Notes under the pieces: model-generated | Databases searched by the model: none | What the model was told of the DNA's origin: nothing | What the model saw: only the letters and a program-made list of their open reading frames with translations | From: Lucinisca nassula | Taxonomy: Eukaryota > Mollusca > Bivalvia > Lucinida > Lucinidae | Reading direction: 5' to 3' | Assembly: GCA_963580285.1 (NCBI GenBank) | Contig: OY757011.1 | Coordinates: 167,677,406-167,741,405, forward strand | Length of the DNA: 64,000 nucleotides | Shown here: one piece after another, positions 24,101-36,800 of the stretch | Numbering within the stretch: position 1 is the first letter of the stretch | How the letters are laid out: the number at the start of each line of letters is the position of its first letter | Program-made: the position numbers and the translations under genes

Positions 24101-25476
24101 TGTTGCGATTTACGTGGACTTTAATTTAGTTCAGATTTTGAAGAGGCATTGTCAGAGTGACAAAACAGCCCAAACAACATTGTGTCCATTTTGACTACAG
24201 TAATCTGTGTATACAGTGGGCCAAAAGATCGGAAAAATTGCCTGTGGTATTATGACATACCTGGTTCAACATAATAAAATCATCATAACTCTTAGCTATT
24301 CAAGCAAGCTGTGCCATTCCAGTATGACAGACTTTTCAAACATTTTAAGTCGACTGCATCACTTCAATACATACTTATTAGAGAGTCTAGAAAATTTTCG
24401 GGTTAACAGAACCAGCCATTCCACTTGCCATTGCAACTTTCTTTGTCATAATAAGCTTCAGCAGGGTTTAGGATTACATTAAATGCAAAAACTCTTATAA
24501 AATGAAATATATTTTTATTGAATTGTTAAACGCTCAAAATAAATTGTGTTTTTGGTGTTCCCCAGGGTACCATAACTGATACAACTGCTGATTATATGAG
24601 CTCATACTATACACAGCAACGTTTAAGCATACATATGTTCATGTTTATATACATTATTTGTGAGCAATTTCCCGACTGAAAATGTTATACCATGTCTACA
24701 AATGGTTTGAAAAAATTGACATTCTGGTCATTACTATTCAATGTTCAAATGCAGTATGTTACCGGTCTCAGATTTTCAAGAAAGTGTGATAAAATGTTCT
24801 ACACAAATATGGGCAATTTTCATATTAAAATGATGAGGTGACAAGAACTGCAACAGTATGAAATCAAAAGTCAAACATACTCGAAAAGATTTTATGGTTG
24901 TGAAGTCTAGGGTCTCCTCCATATGAAATTGAGCATGGTCTATGGTATTTTACCTGAACAATAGTAAATGTGATACAAAAATAATCACAAATGACTACGA
25001 TGATGCCTGAGTACAAAATAACTCCAAAACATAAGAAGCTGTTGTATCTATATATACTTACTTGGGGGTACCCCTATTTTCAGATGCCGAAATAAACAAA
25101 ACACTGTAGATTTATAATGAAAACAGATATGAGAGTGAAATAGCTAAATAATGAATAGTCATTTACCAGGCATTAATTATGCACAATATCATGGAAATCT
25201 ATGCGTGGGCAGAACCCTATGGAAATTTACTATAGGCTGGAACTCCCCCTTTATGAGGAGGACAAATTTCATGTTTAAGCGAGCTAAGCATGAAAAAAGT
25301 TTCATAACCTCGGATCCTGATGTCCTATTGTTTTACTGGCATTTATCCCATAGTAGTAGTGTTAGTATAAACAGACAAGAGAACATTCCGGATTACCAAC
25401 CAACATTTACAAAATACACTGCAAGAACCAGATATTTAGCAACCATGACACGTAAAAACTTCATCATTTTACTATT
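21119..25476. other. Long unassigned AT-rich stretch
   Basis: The quietest part of the window for repeats. The longest open frames are ~100 codons with no recognisable protein. Only the UTR-like block at 23220-23800 stands out. On the minus strand at about 22645 an acceptor-like TTTGTATTGCAG precedes an early stop; see rejected items. Confidence 0.5.
23220..23800 (+). other. Possible retroelement UTR-like segment
   Basis: Higher GC than its surroundings, with CCAGTGGAAATCTTCCACTG (hairpin) and GACCGTTCCAAGGCGG, followed by T-rich sequence and GGATGGCCATATGGCCAT. It resembles untranslated parts of repeats but no coding part is present, and I cannot name it. Confidence 0.3.
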
Positions 25477-25653
25477 TTAACTCCTGTCCTGCTAAATAAA
25501 TAGATTTTTCCACACCCCTTTCTGACTATCAACCATTCAAATTACATGATATAATGTATTCATATTCACAACTGTTTGACAAACAGTCTAGATCCTGATC
25601 AACACTGTTAGCAAAGGCAGGGGTTACTGTGGTCCAGCAGGACAAGGGGTAAG
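25477..25653 (-). mobile_element. MITE family I copy 5, degenerate
   Basis: Starts TTAACTCCTGTCCTGCT and ends CAGCAGGACAAGGGGTAA. Most of one core hairpin arm is lost. Confidence 0.75.
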
Positions 25654-25730
25654 AACACTAATAGAATACAGTCTTGTGACAATTAAAAAATGATGTACTA
25701 TATTTATCTTATGTATTCGTACAGATAGGG

Positions 25731-25801
25731 CCAGGCAAACAGTGTAGACCCTGATGAGATGCCGCATTCTGCAGCATCTCATCAGGGTCTACACTGTTTG
25801 C
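25731..25801. repeat. Stand-alone core hairpin, near perfect
   Basis: GGCAAACAGTGTAGACCCTG and its complement flank a GATGCCGCATTCTGCAGCATC apex. No terminal repeats were recognised outside it. Confidence 0.8.
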
Positions 25802-25910
25802 TACTCATCCAGCTATTTTTAGACTCAGGATTAGGTAGTAAATTGTACTTGTTCAAATTTTACAGCAAGTATGGCAAGGAGTTTAGTTGTCATCACTATT
25901 TTAGGTCATT

Positions 25911-26164
25911 TTTTAGCCAGTCAGTTTACCTATCCACACTTCCTGGGCAGGCTTATGTGTAAGGGGTTAACCAGTACAGTGCACATTCTTTCGCCAGAAA
26001 CTGACAACTGCCCTTCTTGAATCAGCAGCAGGGAGAGACTGACCATTGAAAAGGTTTCATGGTCAATCTCCACAAAGGAATGTTGCCGACACAGACAGGT
26101 AACAAACCCGCATCCTCCTGATCACCAGTCAGAGGTGCATCTAACTGAGCTACCGAGGCCGGCA
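25911..26164 (-). mobile_element. tRNA-derived SINE S4 copy 2
   Basis: Reverse-strand full copy. The head reads CTCGGTAGCTCAGTTAGATG with an intact A-box-like TAGCTCAGTTAGATG. Confidence 0.85.
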
Positions 26165-26477
26165 TTTGACAACTAGAAAAATGTAGTAATTTTCACCAAT
26201 CTCATTAGAAGGTTTTGTAACATTTAGATATGATGACAAAGATCAAACTTTCATTTTTACCACACTGATGGAACTCGTGAAGACAGACAGAATTTTTCAA
26301 GGGAGACAACTACTTCTATAATGCTCACGAGCAGAAGCAAGCACTGTGACTGCAATAAATAAGTGGATAGGAAAACACTAGCGGGCCAGATTAGACTGCA
26401 GAGTAGTCTGACCTGCACCTATAATATTTGCACCTGGATCTATAATATTTGTCATTCTGTGACAAGTGCTACATGAC

Positions 26478-26928
26478 TTAACCCTTAAACACCAATAGAA
26501 GCTGCACCTGAAAATGTCGTCTGCTATATATGTCTGCTACAGCAAACTTTTCAAGCTTATTTTTGCATACAGGCAAACTGTGAGGACTAGAGCAGACTGC
26601 TCTGTTTGCAACGACTTTTAACCCATTGTATATGGGGAAACCCTAAAGGGGTACCTTGGCAAACAGTGTAGACCCAGATCAGACACTGCAGAATGCAGCA
26701 TTCTGCGGCGTCTGATCAGGGCCTGCACTATTTGCCAACAGAATTTATGTCAAAAATAGAATAAAAACAAAAAAAATTGGCCTGACACCCCTTAATATGA
26801 CAAATGCACATGTCCAACATAGAGCCATGAAAGAGTCCACCAGCATACAATGGGTTGAAACATGTCAGCAGACCAGCAGCAGACCAGCAGCAGACAACTT
26901 CTGCTGTGTTTGGTGGGCTAAGGGTTAA
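26478..26928 (+). mobile_element. MITE family IV copy b, hosting family II
   Basis: TTAACCCTTAAACACCAA at the left, GGTGGGCTAAGGGTTAA at the right. Split at 26618-26858 by family II copy a. A CAGCAGACCAG triplet-like duplication is near the end. Confidence 0.75.
26618..26858 (-). mobile_element. MITE family II copy a, nested in family IV
   Basis: TTAACCCATTGTATATGGGG at the left and ATGGGTTGA at the right. It carries the core hairpin (26657-26742). It sits at the TTAA that is intact in the other family IV copy (18,772 region). Confidence 0.8.
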
Positions 26929-26959
26929 CAGCATACTTGGGCTATTATGACAAGCTATA

Positions 26960-27573
26960 ACAAGAGGCTCAATGAGCCTAAACCGCTCACCTGAGGAACT
27001 TAAGTTTTAACAATTCACAGACTTGACTACTAAATCTGCTAATAGAATCCAGCCCATTGACCCTTACAGGATATAAGTCATCGTTATTGCATTGCATTCC
27101 AAGTTTGAGACTTCTAGCTTCTATAGTTCCTGAGAAATCTTTGACGAAAATTTAACATTGGTCAAAATGGAGAGAAAGAAGAATGAAAGAACAGATGAAC
27201 AAATAAGCTGAGAAAGCCCAATGTCTCTTACACAAAATAAGTCATCATTATTCTATTGAATACCAAATTTGATGCTTCTAGCTTTTATAGTTCCTGAGAA
27301 ATCTTTGATTAAAAATTTAACATTGGTCTATTATCTCTATATGGAGAGAAAGAAGAATGAAGGAACAAATGAACCAGACTAGCTCCAAAACCTAATGCAG
27401 CCTTTCCCCTTGCCCAATGGTGCTACACATAAAATTTAAACAAGATTGGTCGACTGCCTTCTGAGATATGCTTCATTGAAAGTGTGGACGACGGATGGAC
27501 GGACAACAGACGACGGACTCCAGAGCCTTGGTATACTATCAGCTCACTGGAGCCTTTGGCTCAGGTGAGCTAA
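26960..27573 (+). mobile_element. Helentron/HINE-like element H3 (short)
   Basis: 5' ACAAGAGGCTCAATGAGCCT, CGCTCACCTGAGG; two diverged ~120-bp internal units; GGACGACGGATGGACGGAC; 3' hairpin GAGCCTTTGGCTC then AGGTGAGCTAA. Confidence 0.68.
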
Positions 27574-27589
27574 AAATTCAAGTCGCTAT

Positions 27590-30120
27590 TTCTGTCACAA
27601 CATTTTCCCTACGTTAAGTCTATGGGCAAATTTTTTTGTCTCTCAAGGTCACGTAACTCTGAGGTCAATATTCCTATTCGGCCCAAAATCGAACTTAACC
27701 GAGATTTTATGCCTGTCCTCATTACCTGCAAGTTTGAAGCTGATATGAATAAAAATAAAGTTGCTATCGTGGTCACAACGTATTTTTTTATGCTCAAGGG
27801 CAGGTAACTCCAAGGCAAATATTCCGATTCGGCCCATAATCGAACTTAACCGAGATTTTATGTCTGTCCTCGTTACCTGCAAGTTTGAAGCTGATCTGAA
27901 AAAAATTCAAGTCGCTATCGTAGTAGCAACATTTTCCCTAATTAAGTCTATGGGCAAATTTTTTGTCGCTCAAGGTCACGTAACTCGGGGGTCAATATTC
28001 CGATTCGGCCCAAAATTGAACTTAACCATATTTTATGCCTGTCCTCGATACCTGCAAGTTTGAAGCTGATATGAATAAAAATAAAGTTGCTATCATGGTC
28101 ACAACATATTTTTTTATGCTCAAGGGCAGGTAACTCCAAGGCAAATAATCCGATTCGGCCCAAAATCGAACTTAACCGAGATTTTATGTCTGTCCTCGTT
28201 ACCTGCAAGTTTGAAGCTGATCTGAAAAAAATTCAAGTCGCTATCGTAGTCACAACATTTTCCCTATGTAAAGTCTATGGGCAAATTTTTTGTCGCTCAA
28301 GGTCATGTAACTCCGAGGTCAATATTCCGATTCGAACTTAACTGAGATTTTATGCCTGTCCACGTTACCTGCAAGTTTGAAGCTGATCTGAATAAAAATA
28401 AAGTTGCTATCGTGGTCACAACATATTTTTTTATGCTCAAGGGCAGGTAACTCCAAGGCAAATAATCCGATTCGGCCCAAAATCTAACTTAACCGAGATT
28501 TTATGTCTGTCCTCGTTACCTGCAAGTTTGAAGCTGATCTGAAAAAAATTCAAGTCGCTATCGTAGTCACAACATTTTCCCTATGTTAAGTCTATGGGCA
28601 AATTTTTTGTCGCTCAAGGTCACGTAACTCCGAGGTCAATATTCCGATTCGGCCCAAAATCGAACTTAACCGGGATTTTATGCCTGTCCTCGTACCTGCA
28701 AGTTTGAAGCTGATCTGAATAAAAATAAAGTTGCTATCGTGGTCACAACGTATTTTTTCATGCTCAAGGTCACGTAACTCCGAGGTCAATATTCCGATTC
28801 TGCCCAAAATAGAACTTAACCGAGATTTTATGCCTGTCCTTATTATCTGCAAGAATGAAGTCGATCAGAAAAAAATTGACGGAGCTAGAGTGATGACAAG
28901 CTTTTTCCTATGTTAAGTCTATGGGAGCTATATGTTGCCATGGTAACCAGAGTTCCATTCAGATCTGCATGAAAACCTAATGCAGTCTTTCCACTTGCCC
29001 AATAATGTTACACATGAAATTTGATCAAAGTCGGCCAAGTAGTCTTCAAGATATACATTTTTGAAATTCACATTAACCCTTATGCAAAAATGCACAAGGG
29101 CAGGTAACTCCTAAGTGTATGATCCGATTCTGCCAATTATCGAACTTGACCGAGATTTCATGGCTGTGCTGGTTATCTGTAAGAATGAAGCCAATCCGAA
29201 CAAAATTGAAGCAGCTACAGTGATGACAACATTTTCCCCATGTTAAGTCGATAGGCAATTTTTCGGGCGCTCAAGGGGACGTAACTCTTGAGTGAATTAT
29301 CTGATTCGGCCCAAAATCGAACTTGACCGAGATTTTATGCCTGTACTGGTTATCTGCAAGAATGAAGTCGATCAGAAAAAAATTGACGGAGCTAGAGTGA
29401 TGACAAGCTTTTTCCTATGTGAAGTCTATGGGAGCTAGATGTTGCCATGGCAACCAGAGTTCCACTCAGATCTGCCTGAAAACCTAATGAAGCCTTTCCA
29501 CTTGCCCAATAATGCGACACATGATTTGATCAAAGTTGGCCAAGTAGTCTTTTAAGATATACATTTTTGAAATTCCCATCAACCCTAATGCAAAAACACA
29601 CAAGGGCAGGTAACTCCTAAGTGAATGATCCGATTCTGCCAGTTATCTAACTTGACCGAGATTTCATGGCTGTGCTGGTTATCTGCAAGAATAAAGCCAA
29701 TCTGAAAATAATTGAAGCAGCTACGGTGATGACAACATTCTCCCCATGTTAAGTCAATAGGCAATTTTTTCAACGCTCAAGGGCACGTAACTCCTGAGTG
29801 AATAATCCGATTCAGCCCAAAATCGAACTTGATCGAGATTTCATGCCTGTCCTTGTTATCTGCAAGAATGAAGTCGATCAGAAAAAAATTGACGGAGCTA
29901 GAGTGATGACAAGCTTTTTCCTATGTTAAGCCTATGGGAGCTCTTTGTTGCTGTGGCAACCAGAGTTCTCATCCGATCTGCACGAAAACCTAATACAGCC
30001 TTTCCCCCTATCTGATGATGGTTCATATGAAATTTGATCAAGGCAGGCCCACTGGTTCCAGAGATATACTTTGTTGAAAGTGTGGACGACGGACGACGGA
30101 CGCCGGCGCGTGGTATACTA
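27590..30120 (+). repeat. Tandem satellite array, ~160-bp units in ~310-bp pairs
   Basis: At least 13 units with words GGTCACGTAACTCCGAGGTC, CCCAAAATCGAACTTAACCG, GAGATTTTATGCCTGTCC and TTACCTGCAAGTTTGAAGC. Alternating unit types (TTTTTTTATGCTCAAGGGCA and AATTTTTTGTCGCTCAAGG) give a higher-order period. Ends in GGACGACGGACGACGGACGC and then stops without a CTAA terminus, so it looks like a 5'- and 3'-clipped relative of the H elements. Confidence 0.85.
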
Positions 30121-30704
30121 ATACTAACAAAGGGAAGACAAAAATAATGGAAGACAATAAAACAAACAAAATACATAAATAAATGGAATCATGCTAATAT
30201 CTAACATCTGTAAAAGTATTTGTGTCAGTTATGCTGCCTACCTTTGTGACTTTGTTTCTCCAAGATGAACAAAAGTGTTGTTGTGATTTTATTATGTATA
30301 AAAAGGAATATAATGGCAGAAGCATTGAGCAAAACTATAAACTAAAAAAAAAATGAATAAATGAGCAAATGTTGCCATATTTTCTGATCGGGACTGGAAG
30401 TGAGTTTTTGAAGACAGGAAGTGATTTTAGAAGACAAAATAGCTACATATTTATAAAAGAAAAAGCATAAATGCATATTATACATATTACATGTAACTAC
30501 TGAAGTAGCATGACAAATTTGCATTAACCCTCAAAACCCCAATCACAACTTTTCAAATATGTTCTTTGTATTCATTTTCAAAGAAAATAAGGCTTGGCAT
30601 TTCATGTGAATCATCTGCTACACAAGAAAAATCAAGCCTGAGTTTTTGAGAAAAATACAATGTTATCTGCACTAGATTTTGATTGGTGCTTCGAGGGTTT
30701 AATT
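30121..30704. other. Unassigned AT-rich sequence
   Basis: Low-complexity A/T runs near 30340; no gene or repeat seen. Confidence 0.5.
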
Positions 30705-30913
30705 TTAACCCTTGTCCTGCTGTGCCCAGATATACCTTACCTTTCAAACAATGTAGATCCAGATCAGATGACTTCTGAAGAAGCCATCTGATCAGGATCT
30801 ACATTGTTTGTCTTTAAGATTGTGTGTTGCAATAATTTGCATCAAGTAATCTAATTGGTTGATAATCCGTAGTGGGTGTGGCATATTTGAATATTCAGCA
30901 GAACAAGGGTTAA
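30705..30913 (+). mobile_element. MITE family I copy 6
   Basis: Full length with TTAA at both ends and a core hairpin at 30755-30810. Same subfamily as the 18,959 and 32,402 copies (GGATATGCCTTATC-type arm). Confidence 0.9.
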
Positions 30914-31226
30914 GATAGGAAAAAAAAAAATAAGGCTGCACAAAATGCAGATCTTCAATATTCAATTAGCACCAGAAGTTTAAAAATCATAAATATAACA
31001 GAAATTCTCATACTATTTAGCACATGCATCAACATTCAAGTACAAATAATATCAGGTTAAAATATCACAATGAAAAAATTGCAATGAGTGCCAAGAAAAT
31101 TGAAATGAGTGCCAAGTTTAATCAGTATTCCATGAAACTTTCCAAACATAAGCTATCTAACAGTATCTAATTCAAAGTCAGCTTTTCTTCAGATCATAAC
31201 TCATCTACTGCTAGTTGCACTTACAT

Positions 31227-31479
31227 TTAACCCTTTTCCTGCTGAAAATGAAAACCCCTATCTTTGCAAACAATGCAGATCCAGATCAGATCGCTTCTGT
31301 TCAGTATCTACACTGTTTGACATTCAGTTTGTGAATTTGTAGGAATAAATTGTTGGAATAAATTACATCAAATAATCCAATATGTGAACTTGTGAGAATA
31401 AATTACATCAAGTAATCTGATTGGTTCAAAGTCAGAAATGGGTGCGGCTAAATTAATTATTCAGCAGGATAAGGATTAA
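31227..31479 (+). mobile_element. MITE family I copy 7
   Basis: TTAA at both ends. It has an internal ~45-bp duplication (two ..GTGAATTTGT/GTGAACTTGT..AATAAATTACATCA segments), making it longer than its relatives. Confidence 0.85.
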
Positions 31480-31891
31480 TATCTGGGCTCAGAAGTTCAA
31501 AACAAACTTGTTAGTCTAGAAATCAATAAAACTTTGAACATATAATACAGAAGATATACTTTTTTTCTGAAAAACAAATGAGTAGCTTTTTTAAAATGTT
31601 TTTCAGCAAAAATATCAGTGTACTTCCTAAAATGCTTAACCGATTGACCACTAAGTTGCAGGTTAAAGTTCATGAAGCTAAAACAGCTTTGAAGAACTGG
31701 GCCTAGACATCTATATATTACATTACATCCAGCAAAAAAAGAATCTCATTCCATGCATCTAGTCGGTGCATTCACAAAATCAGCTGGTTTTGGTTTTTTG
31801 CTTTATTTTCACCGACATGAATTTTGCTTTCCCCTGGTGAATTTTACATTATTTTCAACAAAAGGTTTTGTATTATTTCAATGATAGATTT

Positions 31892-32183
31892 CGGCCCCCG
31901 CCAATCAGAGCTTGAAGAAATATATGGGCTGCATGATGCTTCCACGCAGAGCTGAAACCTACCCGCACACCAGTACTGGTAAACCGCTTAGAGGATCTAA
32001 GCATGCCCATGCAAAGCAGTGTGAGTCCATGCTTATAAACCCTATTGGTTTCATTGGGCGGCAGGGCTTCAGAGGTCAGTTCATCTCAAGGTCGGGTAAA
32101 AGTCCCACAAAATTGGAAGCAACGTCTCCAAAATGACCTTTACAGTATTGACGGGGACGTTTAACCTCAAATCAAACAACAAC
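31892..32183 (+). mobile_element. SINE-like S1 copy 5
   Basis: Target duplication TGATAGATTT at 31882-31891 and 32184-32193. Confidence 0.88.
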
Positions 32184-32401
32184 TGATAGATTTTGTATTA
32201 CTTTCACTAACAGGTTTTGCATTATTTTCACTAACAGCATTTTCACCAATAGATTTTGCATTTCACCGGTACATTTTGCAATATTTCCATTACACATTTT
32301 GCATATTCTCACCCACAGAATGTTCATCCTTCCATCAAGGACTTCTTTGTCAAGAAAGAAACATTTTTAATAGATTAATGAGCTTGTAAGTAGTCAAAAT
32401 A

Positions 32402-32614
32402 TTAACCCTTGTCCTGCTGAATATTCATATATGCCACACCCACTACCTATTATCAACCAATCAGATTACTTGATGCAAATTATTACAACAAATTCACAAT
32501 CTGAATGGCAAACAATGTAGATCCTGATCAGATGGCTTCTTCAGAAGCCATCTGATCTGGATCTACATTGTTTCAAAGAAAACGCATATCCGGGTTCAGC
32601 AGGACAAGGGTTAA
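32402..32614 (-). mobile_element. MITE family I copy 8
   Basis: Full length with TTAA at both ends, in opposite orientation to the 18,959 copy. The core hairpin has a GGCTTCTTCAGAAGCC centre. Confidence 0.9.
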
Positions 32615-33260
32615 CTCTTCTGGCAAGTTAAATAACTAATGCTCTCGTACTTCTACTGAAAAAAAGTGAGTAGCTTTTGCAAATACAAAAGCAACTCAAT
32701 TTTTTTTCAGAAAAAATATTAGCATATTTGAATCATTAAATGATGTTTTAATAAAATGTTAAATCATGGCATTCACACAGTTTTAAACAACAGGACCTAG
32801 AAATTCATGTTGTTGTTGTTTTTTTCTTTTAAGCTTAGTATTGGCTTTGTGTGTGATTTGTGTGCCAGGTCATTTCAGTGATAGAGCCCATTTGAAAATA
32901 ATAATTTAATAATAATTTTGTAATCAGTATGCCAACAATGTGAGATTGCAGCAGCTTCTGAACCCTGATATATGAAAGGCAGTGTGGAATAAAAACATCT
33001 CATATGGGCTTATGAAGGGACTTATATCTTCTGTGTGACTTCTTCCATAGAAGCAATTTGAGAACCTGGATCAGACAAGTCATTCCTAAACTTTCAGGCC
33101 ATGTTTTGTCTATGGATCCTCAAGGTTTTGAACAACACTTGACATCAAAATGAATGATCATGAAAAATTCAAGATTTTCTGTGACTGTCAAGGATAACTT
33201 TTTGTCTTATTTTCCAGAAATGCATATGTTATGGGTAATCATTACAATTGCCTGATTTCC
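32615..33260. other. Mostly unassigned AT-rich sequence
   Basis: Contains a diverged AGTAGCTTTTGCA hairpin at 32655-32725; otherwise nothing. Confidence 0.45.
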
Positions 33261-33268
33261 TTAACATA

Positions 33269-33510
33269 TGGGCCTCGTCAAGCGATTTTGGTACTTATCG
33301 CCTATGCGAGCAGCGAAGGTTCAGGCGAGCCTGCGCATCCGCGCAGTCTCGCCAGAACCTTCGCTGCTCCGCTCATACAAGCAGTGAATCAAGAGGAACC
33401 TTCAGACAGAAAGCCATATCCCTGGCCCCGCTGAATGGCTGGGCATGCGCAGTTAAAATTTGTTATGACGGAATGCTCGAAGACACAAATTCCCTTGACG
33501 GGGCTCATAT
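33269..33510 (+). mobile_element. GC-rich foldback MITE copy 2
   Basis: Left GGGCCTCGTCAAGCG, right (complement) GAGCCCCGTCAAGGG. The central hairpin GAGCAGCGAAGGTTCAGGCG pairs with CGCCAGAACCTTCGCTGCTC around a CTGCGCATCCGCGCAG apex. A possible ATAT duplication. Confidence 0.82.
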
Positions 33511-33519
33511 GGTTTAACC

Positions 33520-33898
33520 CTTTCAACAATGTAAACAAGTACAGATACCTATGCAAACAGTGTAGTTCCAGATCGATCCATCTCATCAGGATCTACATTA
33601 TTTGCCATCCTGCTAATGGTTCAGAGTTAACTCCAAATTTACAAGAATGGACAAGTCCAAATTTAAAGACGGAAGAGTCCACTTAAGAAACTGTAGCAGT
33701 AATTGTAAATGGAGAGTTTAAACAAGTTCCCTAGGAGACTTTCAGAACTATCATCAAATGGTCCTGCAATCTGCTCTTCTACTTGTTTTGGCACTTTTCA
33801 GACACAGTAAGTCCGGATGAGTGGTACTACAGGGGGAGGGGTTCTACTGTGGCCAAATCTTCAGTCAATAGTACTAAATCTTCTTCAACACTGTTTAT
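33520..33898 (-). CDS. Candidate terminal exon (stop codon) and 3' UTR
   Basis: A strong polypyrimidine tract and acceptor (ctttattttcag) precede 33898. AG from the previous exon plus A makes an Arg codon, followed at once by TAA (33897-33895), ending the protein at AVYR. Sequence to the left would be 3' UTR; I saw no clear poly(A) signal. A weaker alternative acceptor lies at about 22.65 kb. A degenerate hairpin-core copy (33516-33625) overlaps the UTR side. Confidence 0.45.
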
Positions 33899-36800
33899 CT
33901 GAAAATAAAGAACAATGAAAACAAACTTAAATAATATGATTCTCAATTTTGTCTGTTCATTATTAATCCTTATCCTGCTGACAGGACAACCCCTAAGTTT
34001 GCAAACAGTGCAGATCCAGATCAGATGGCTTATGAAGAAGTCATCTGATCAGGATCTACAATGTTTGTCATGCAACTTGTGGATTTAATACATTATATCC
34101 AGTAATTTGATTGGTGGATAGTCAGAAATGGGTGTGGCTATTCTAATATATTCAGCAGGATAAGGATTAACTACAGAACGTTGAATGTTAAAGTTTGTCT
34201 CTAAGAAAAAAATTTGGTATATTTTCTATCAAAACCTAGTTTTAATGTAAAATGAAACTAGAACTGTCAGGGGATCTGACTATAGCCCCGCTATAGCACT
34301 ATCAGAAAAGAAAAATACAAGAAAAAAAAATGTTTTCAGCTTTCAGCCTCTAATTAAAGGTGGTAAAAAGGCAATCTAGAGTTATGGTTCATGTGCTCTG
34401 CACATTGTCTCATGGTGCTTTACATTTGTGCGAAGTTTCATGAAAATATCTCGAACGGTTTTTGTGTTATTTTTCAATGTTCCAAGGACAATATCTCCAA
34501 AAGTAGGCAATCAAGAGTTATGGTTCATGTGCTCTGCATATCGTCTTATAGTGCTTTACATTTTTGTGAAGTTTCATGAAAATACCTCAAACGGTTTTTG
34601 AGTTGTGGCGCGGACAAGGTTAAAATTGCCATTTTTCAATGTTCAAAGGGCAATGACTCCAAAAGTAGGCCATCCAGAGTTATGGTTCATGCGCTCAACA
34701 CATCGTCTTGTAGTGCTTTACATTTGTGTTAAGTTTCATGAAAATACCTCAAACAGTTTTAGAGTTATCATAAATAACGGAATTCTTTCAATGTTGAAAG
34801 GGCAATAACTCCAAAAGTATGCAATCCAGAGTTATGGTTCATGCCCCATAGTGCTTTACATTTCTGTGAAGTTTCTTGAAAACACATCGGAACGGTTTTT
34901 GAGTTTCGATAAATAACCGAATTACGGAAGTACAGAATCACAGAAGGACCAGGCAGATCCAATATAGCCCCCACTTTTTCAAAGCGGGGGTATAACGAAT
35001 GTAAACTTGAGAGGAATGGCCTCACTCAAACACACCCCGAGCAGCAGGTAGCCAGACAAAAATCACAATCCATGGGATTAAGACTGAATTTTCTATGGCA
35101 GCACTTCAGAAAATTCTGAAAGTTTTTTTTTTCGCTCATAATTTTGTTAGACTCACAGATTTGTAATTTGCCTGTAAATTTCCTCTGAGTAAGACCCAAC
35201 TCCCCACTATGAGAATGACTGCGGTAAGTGCATTAGTTTAAAAAATACCCCATATTACCTGTATACCCAGAACAACTCACCTATACACAGCACCAGCATA
35301 TTTGTAGTTATCTCCTGGGGCTTCCGCAGCTCGTCGAGCATGAACCTCACAATACAGCCTGCCTTCTATCATAAAATAACCTGAAAGGGCAATATAACAT
35401 CTTATACACAAGAAATTCCAAAACAGGACACTGGGAAACAGAGCAGGCCCAGTTCAGATGCTGCAAAAAGATGGCATCTGATCAGGACCGTCACTGTTTG
35501 AAAAAAAAAAAAACAACTATTTTCCAAAATAACTTTCTAAAAATAATCAAATTGAAGCCTCTTATTTTTCAAAATTGACTCCAGCAATATTTCAAGTGGG
35601 AGATTCCATTCAGTAGAAAATGAGATAATCTAACCTCATGCACTATAATACTGGTTATTGCCATAGTAATAACCGTGTTTGTTCATGTGAGCTGATATGG
35701 TGCTGCACTGAATCCAAGGTATGCCTGTGTGAAGACTCTCTTGGGAAATCCCAGCTTTTACCGACAGTGTGTGTACGGACAGCTTTGACGAGAATGCTAC
35801 TTTCTGTCGGTAAAAGGTCAGGGATTTCCGTCAATCATGTGGCCTCTTTGTTCTGGTCTCCTTTGTTACCAGCTACAAAACAACAAAATTAAGTTTTAAA
35901 TCACACAAAATTCATCTTAGAATGTTGCCATCTTGCCTGGTAGAGGTAGAGAATGGCAGCGGAATACAGCAAGAATCGGAACGAGTGCACAAGGGGCCAA
36001 CACAACAAAGGAAACAGCGTCGGTTCATATTATTAACAACCCGGGTGAGGTAGTCTATTTTGAGACAGTTTTGTGTGCTTCTGAACAGGTGAGAAAATCC
36101 TGACATCGTCTATTCATATGAATCTTGAAGTGACTGCCGCATCTTCAGCGACTGATAATGTTGCAAAATGATTATACAGCTTATTCTTTTAGTATATTTT
36201 ATACAACATTTCCACCAAAGCCTACATTTGTAACACCTTTGATTATAGTTCTCGAGAAATGGACTTGAACTGAATGCCGATGCAAATTTTGATGGACAAC
36301 TGGCTGGAGGGATGAACACAATGTAATTTCAAAATAATTAAAACATTTTAAAGCTCAGCTGAGCTTAGCATGAACTTATGTCCTAGTCATATTTATTTGT
36401 AGCAAAACACACTATTTTCTGCTGATTTGAACACCCTACACTTAGTATATAAAACTTTACAAACTTTTGAAATTTTTATGCTCTATAACATTGGGTTTGG
36501 TCTTAGTGAGTGTTCAAATGTAAGTTTGTGAGTGACTGTTGTTTGTTTGTTTGATTTGAGGTTTATGTCCCTGTCAACAAGGTATAGGTCATTTTGGAGA
36601 TGTTGCTTCCAGTTCTGTAGAACTTTTACCTGACACTGAGATGAAATGACATCTCAAGTCCTGTCGCTCAATAAAACCAATAGGGTTTAAGCGCATGCAT
36701 AGTCCGACTCGCACCGCTTTGCCTGGGCAGGCTTAGATCCTCTAAGCGGCCTACCAGTACTTGTGTGCGATCGGTTTCAGCTCTGCATGCAGCCCATCTA

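Noticed and set aside
25731..25801. microRNA precursor
   Set aside because: The stem is a member of a high-copy repeat module. It could give small RNAs, but nothing supports a discrete miRNA gene.
27609..28916. Set of 60-100 codon frames on both strands
   Set aside because: All are frames through the tandem array; their repeated peptide (IKSRLSSILGRIGI) is a satellite translation.
33231..33434. Open frame containing QAILVLIAYASSEGSGEP
   Set aside because: It is the translation of the GC-rich foldback MITE; the copy at 13.6 kb shows the same frame. Conservation is explained by the DNA hairpin.
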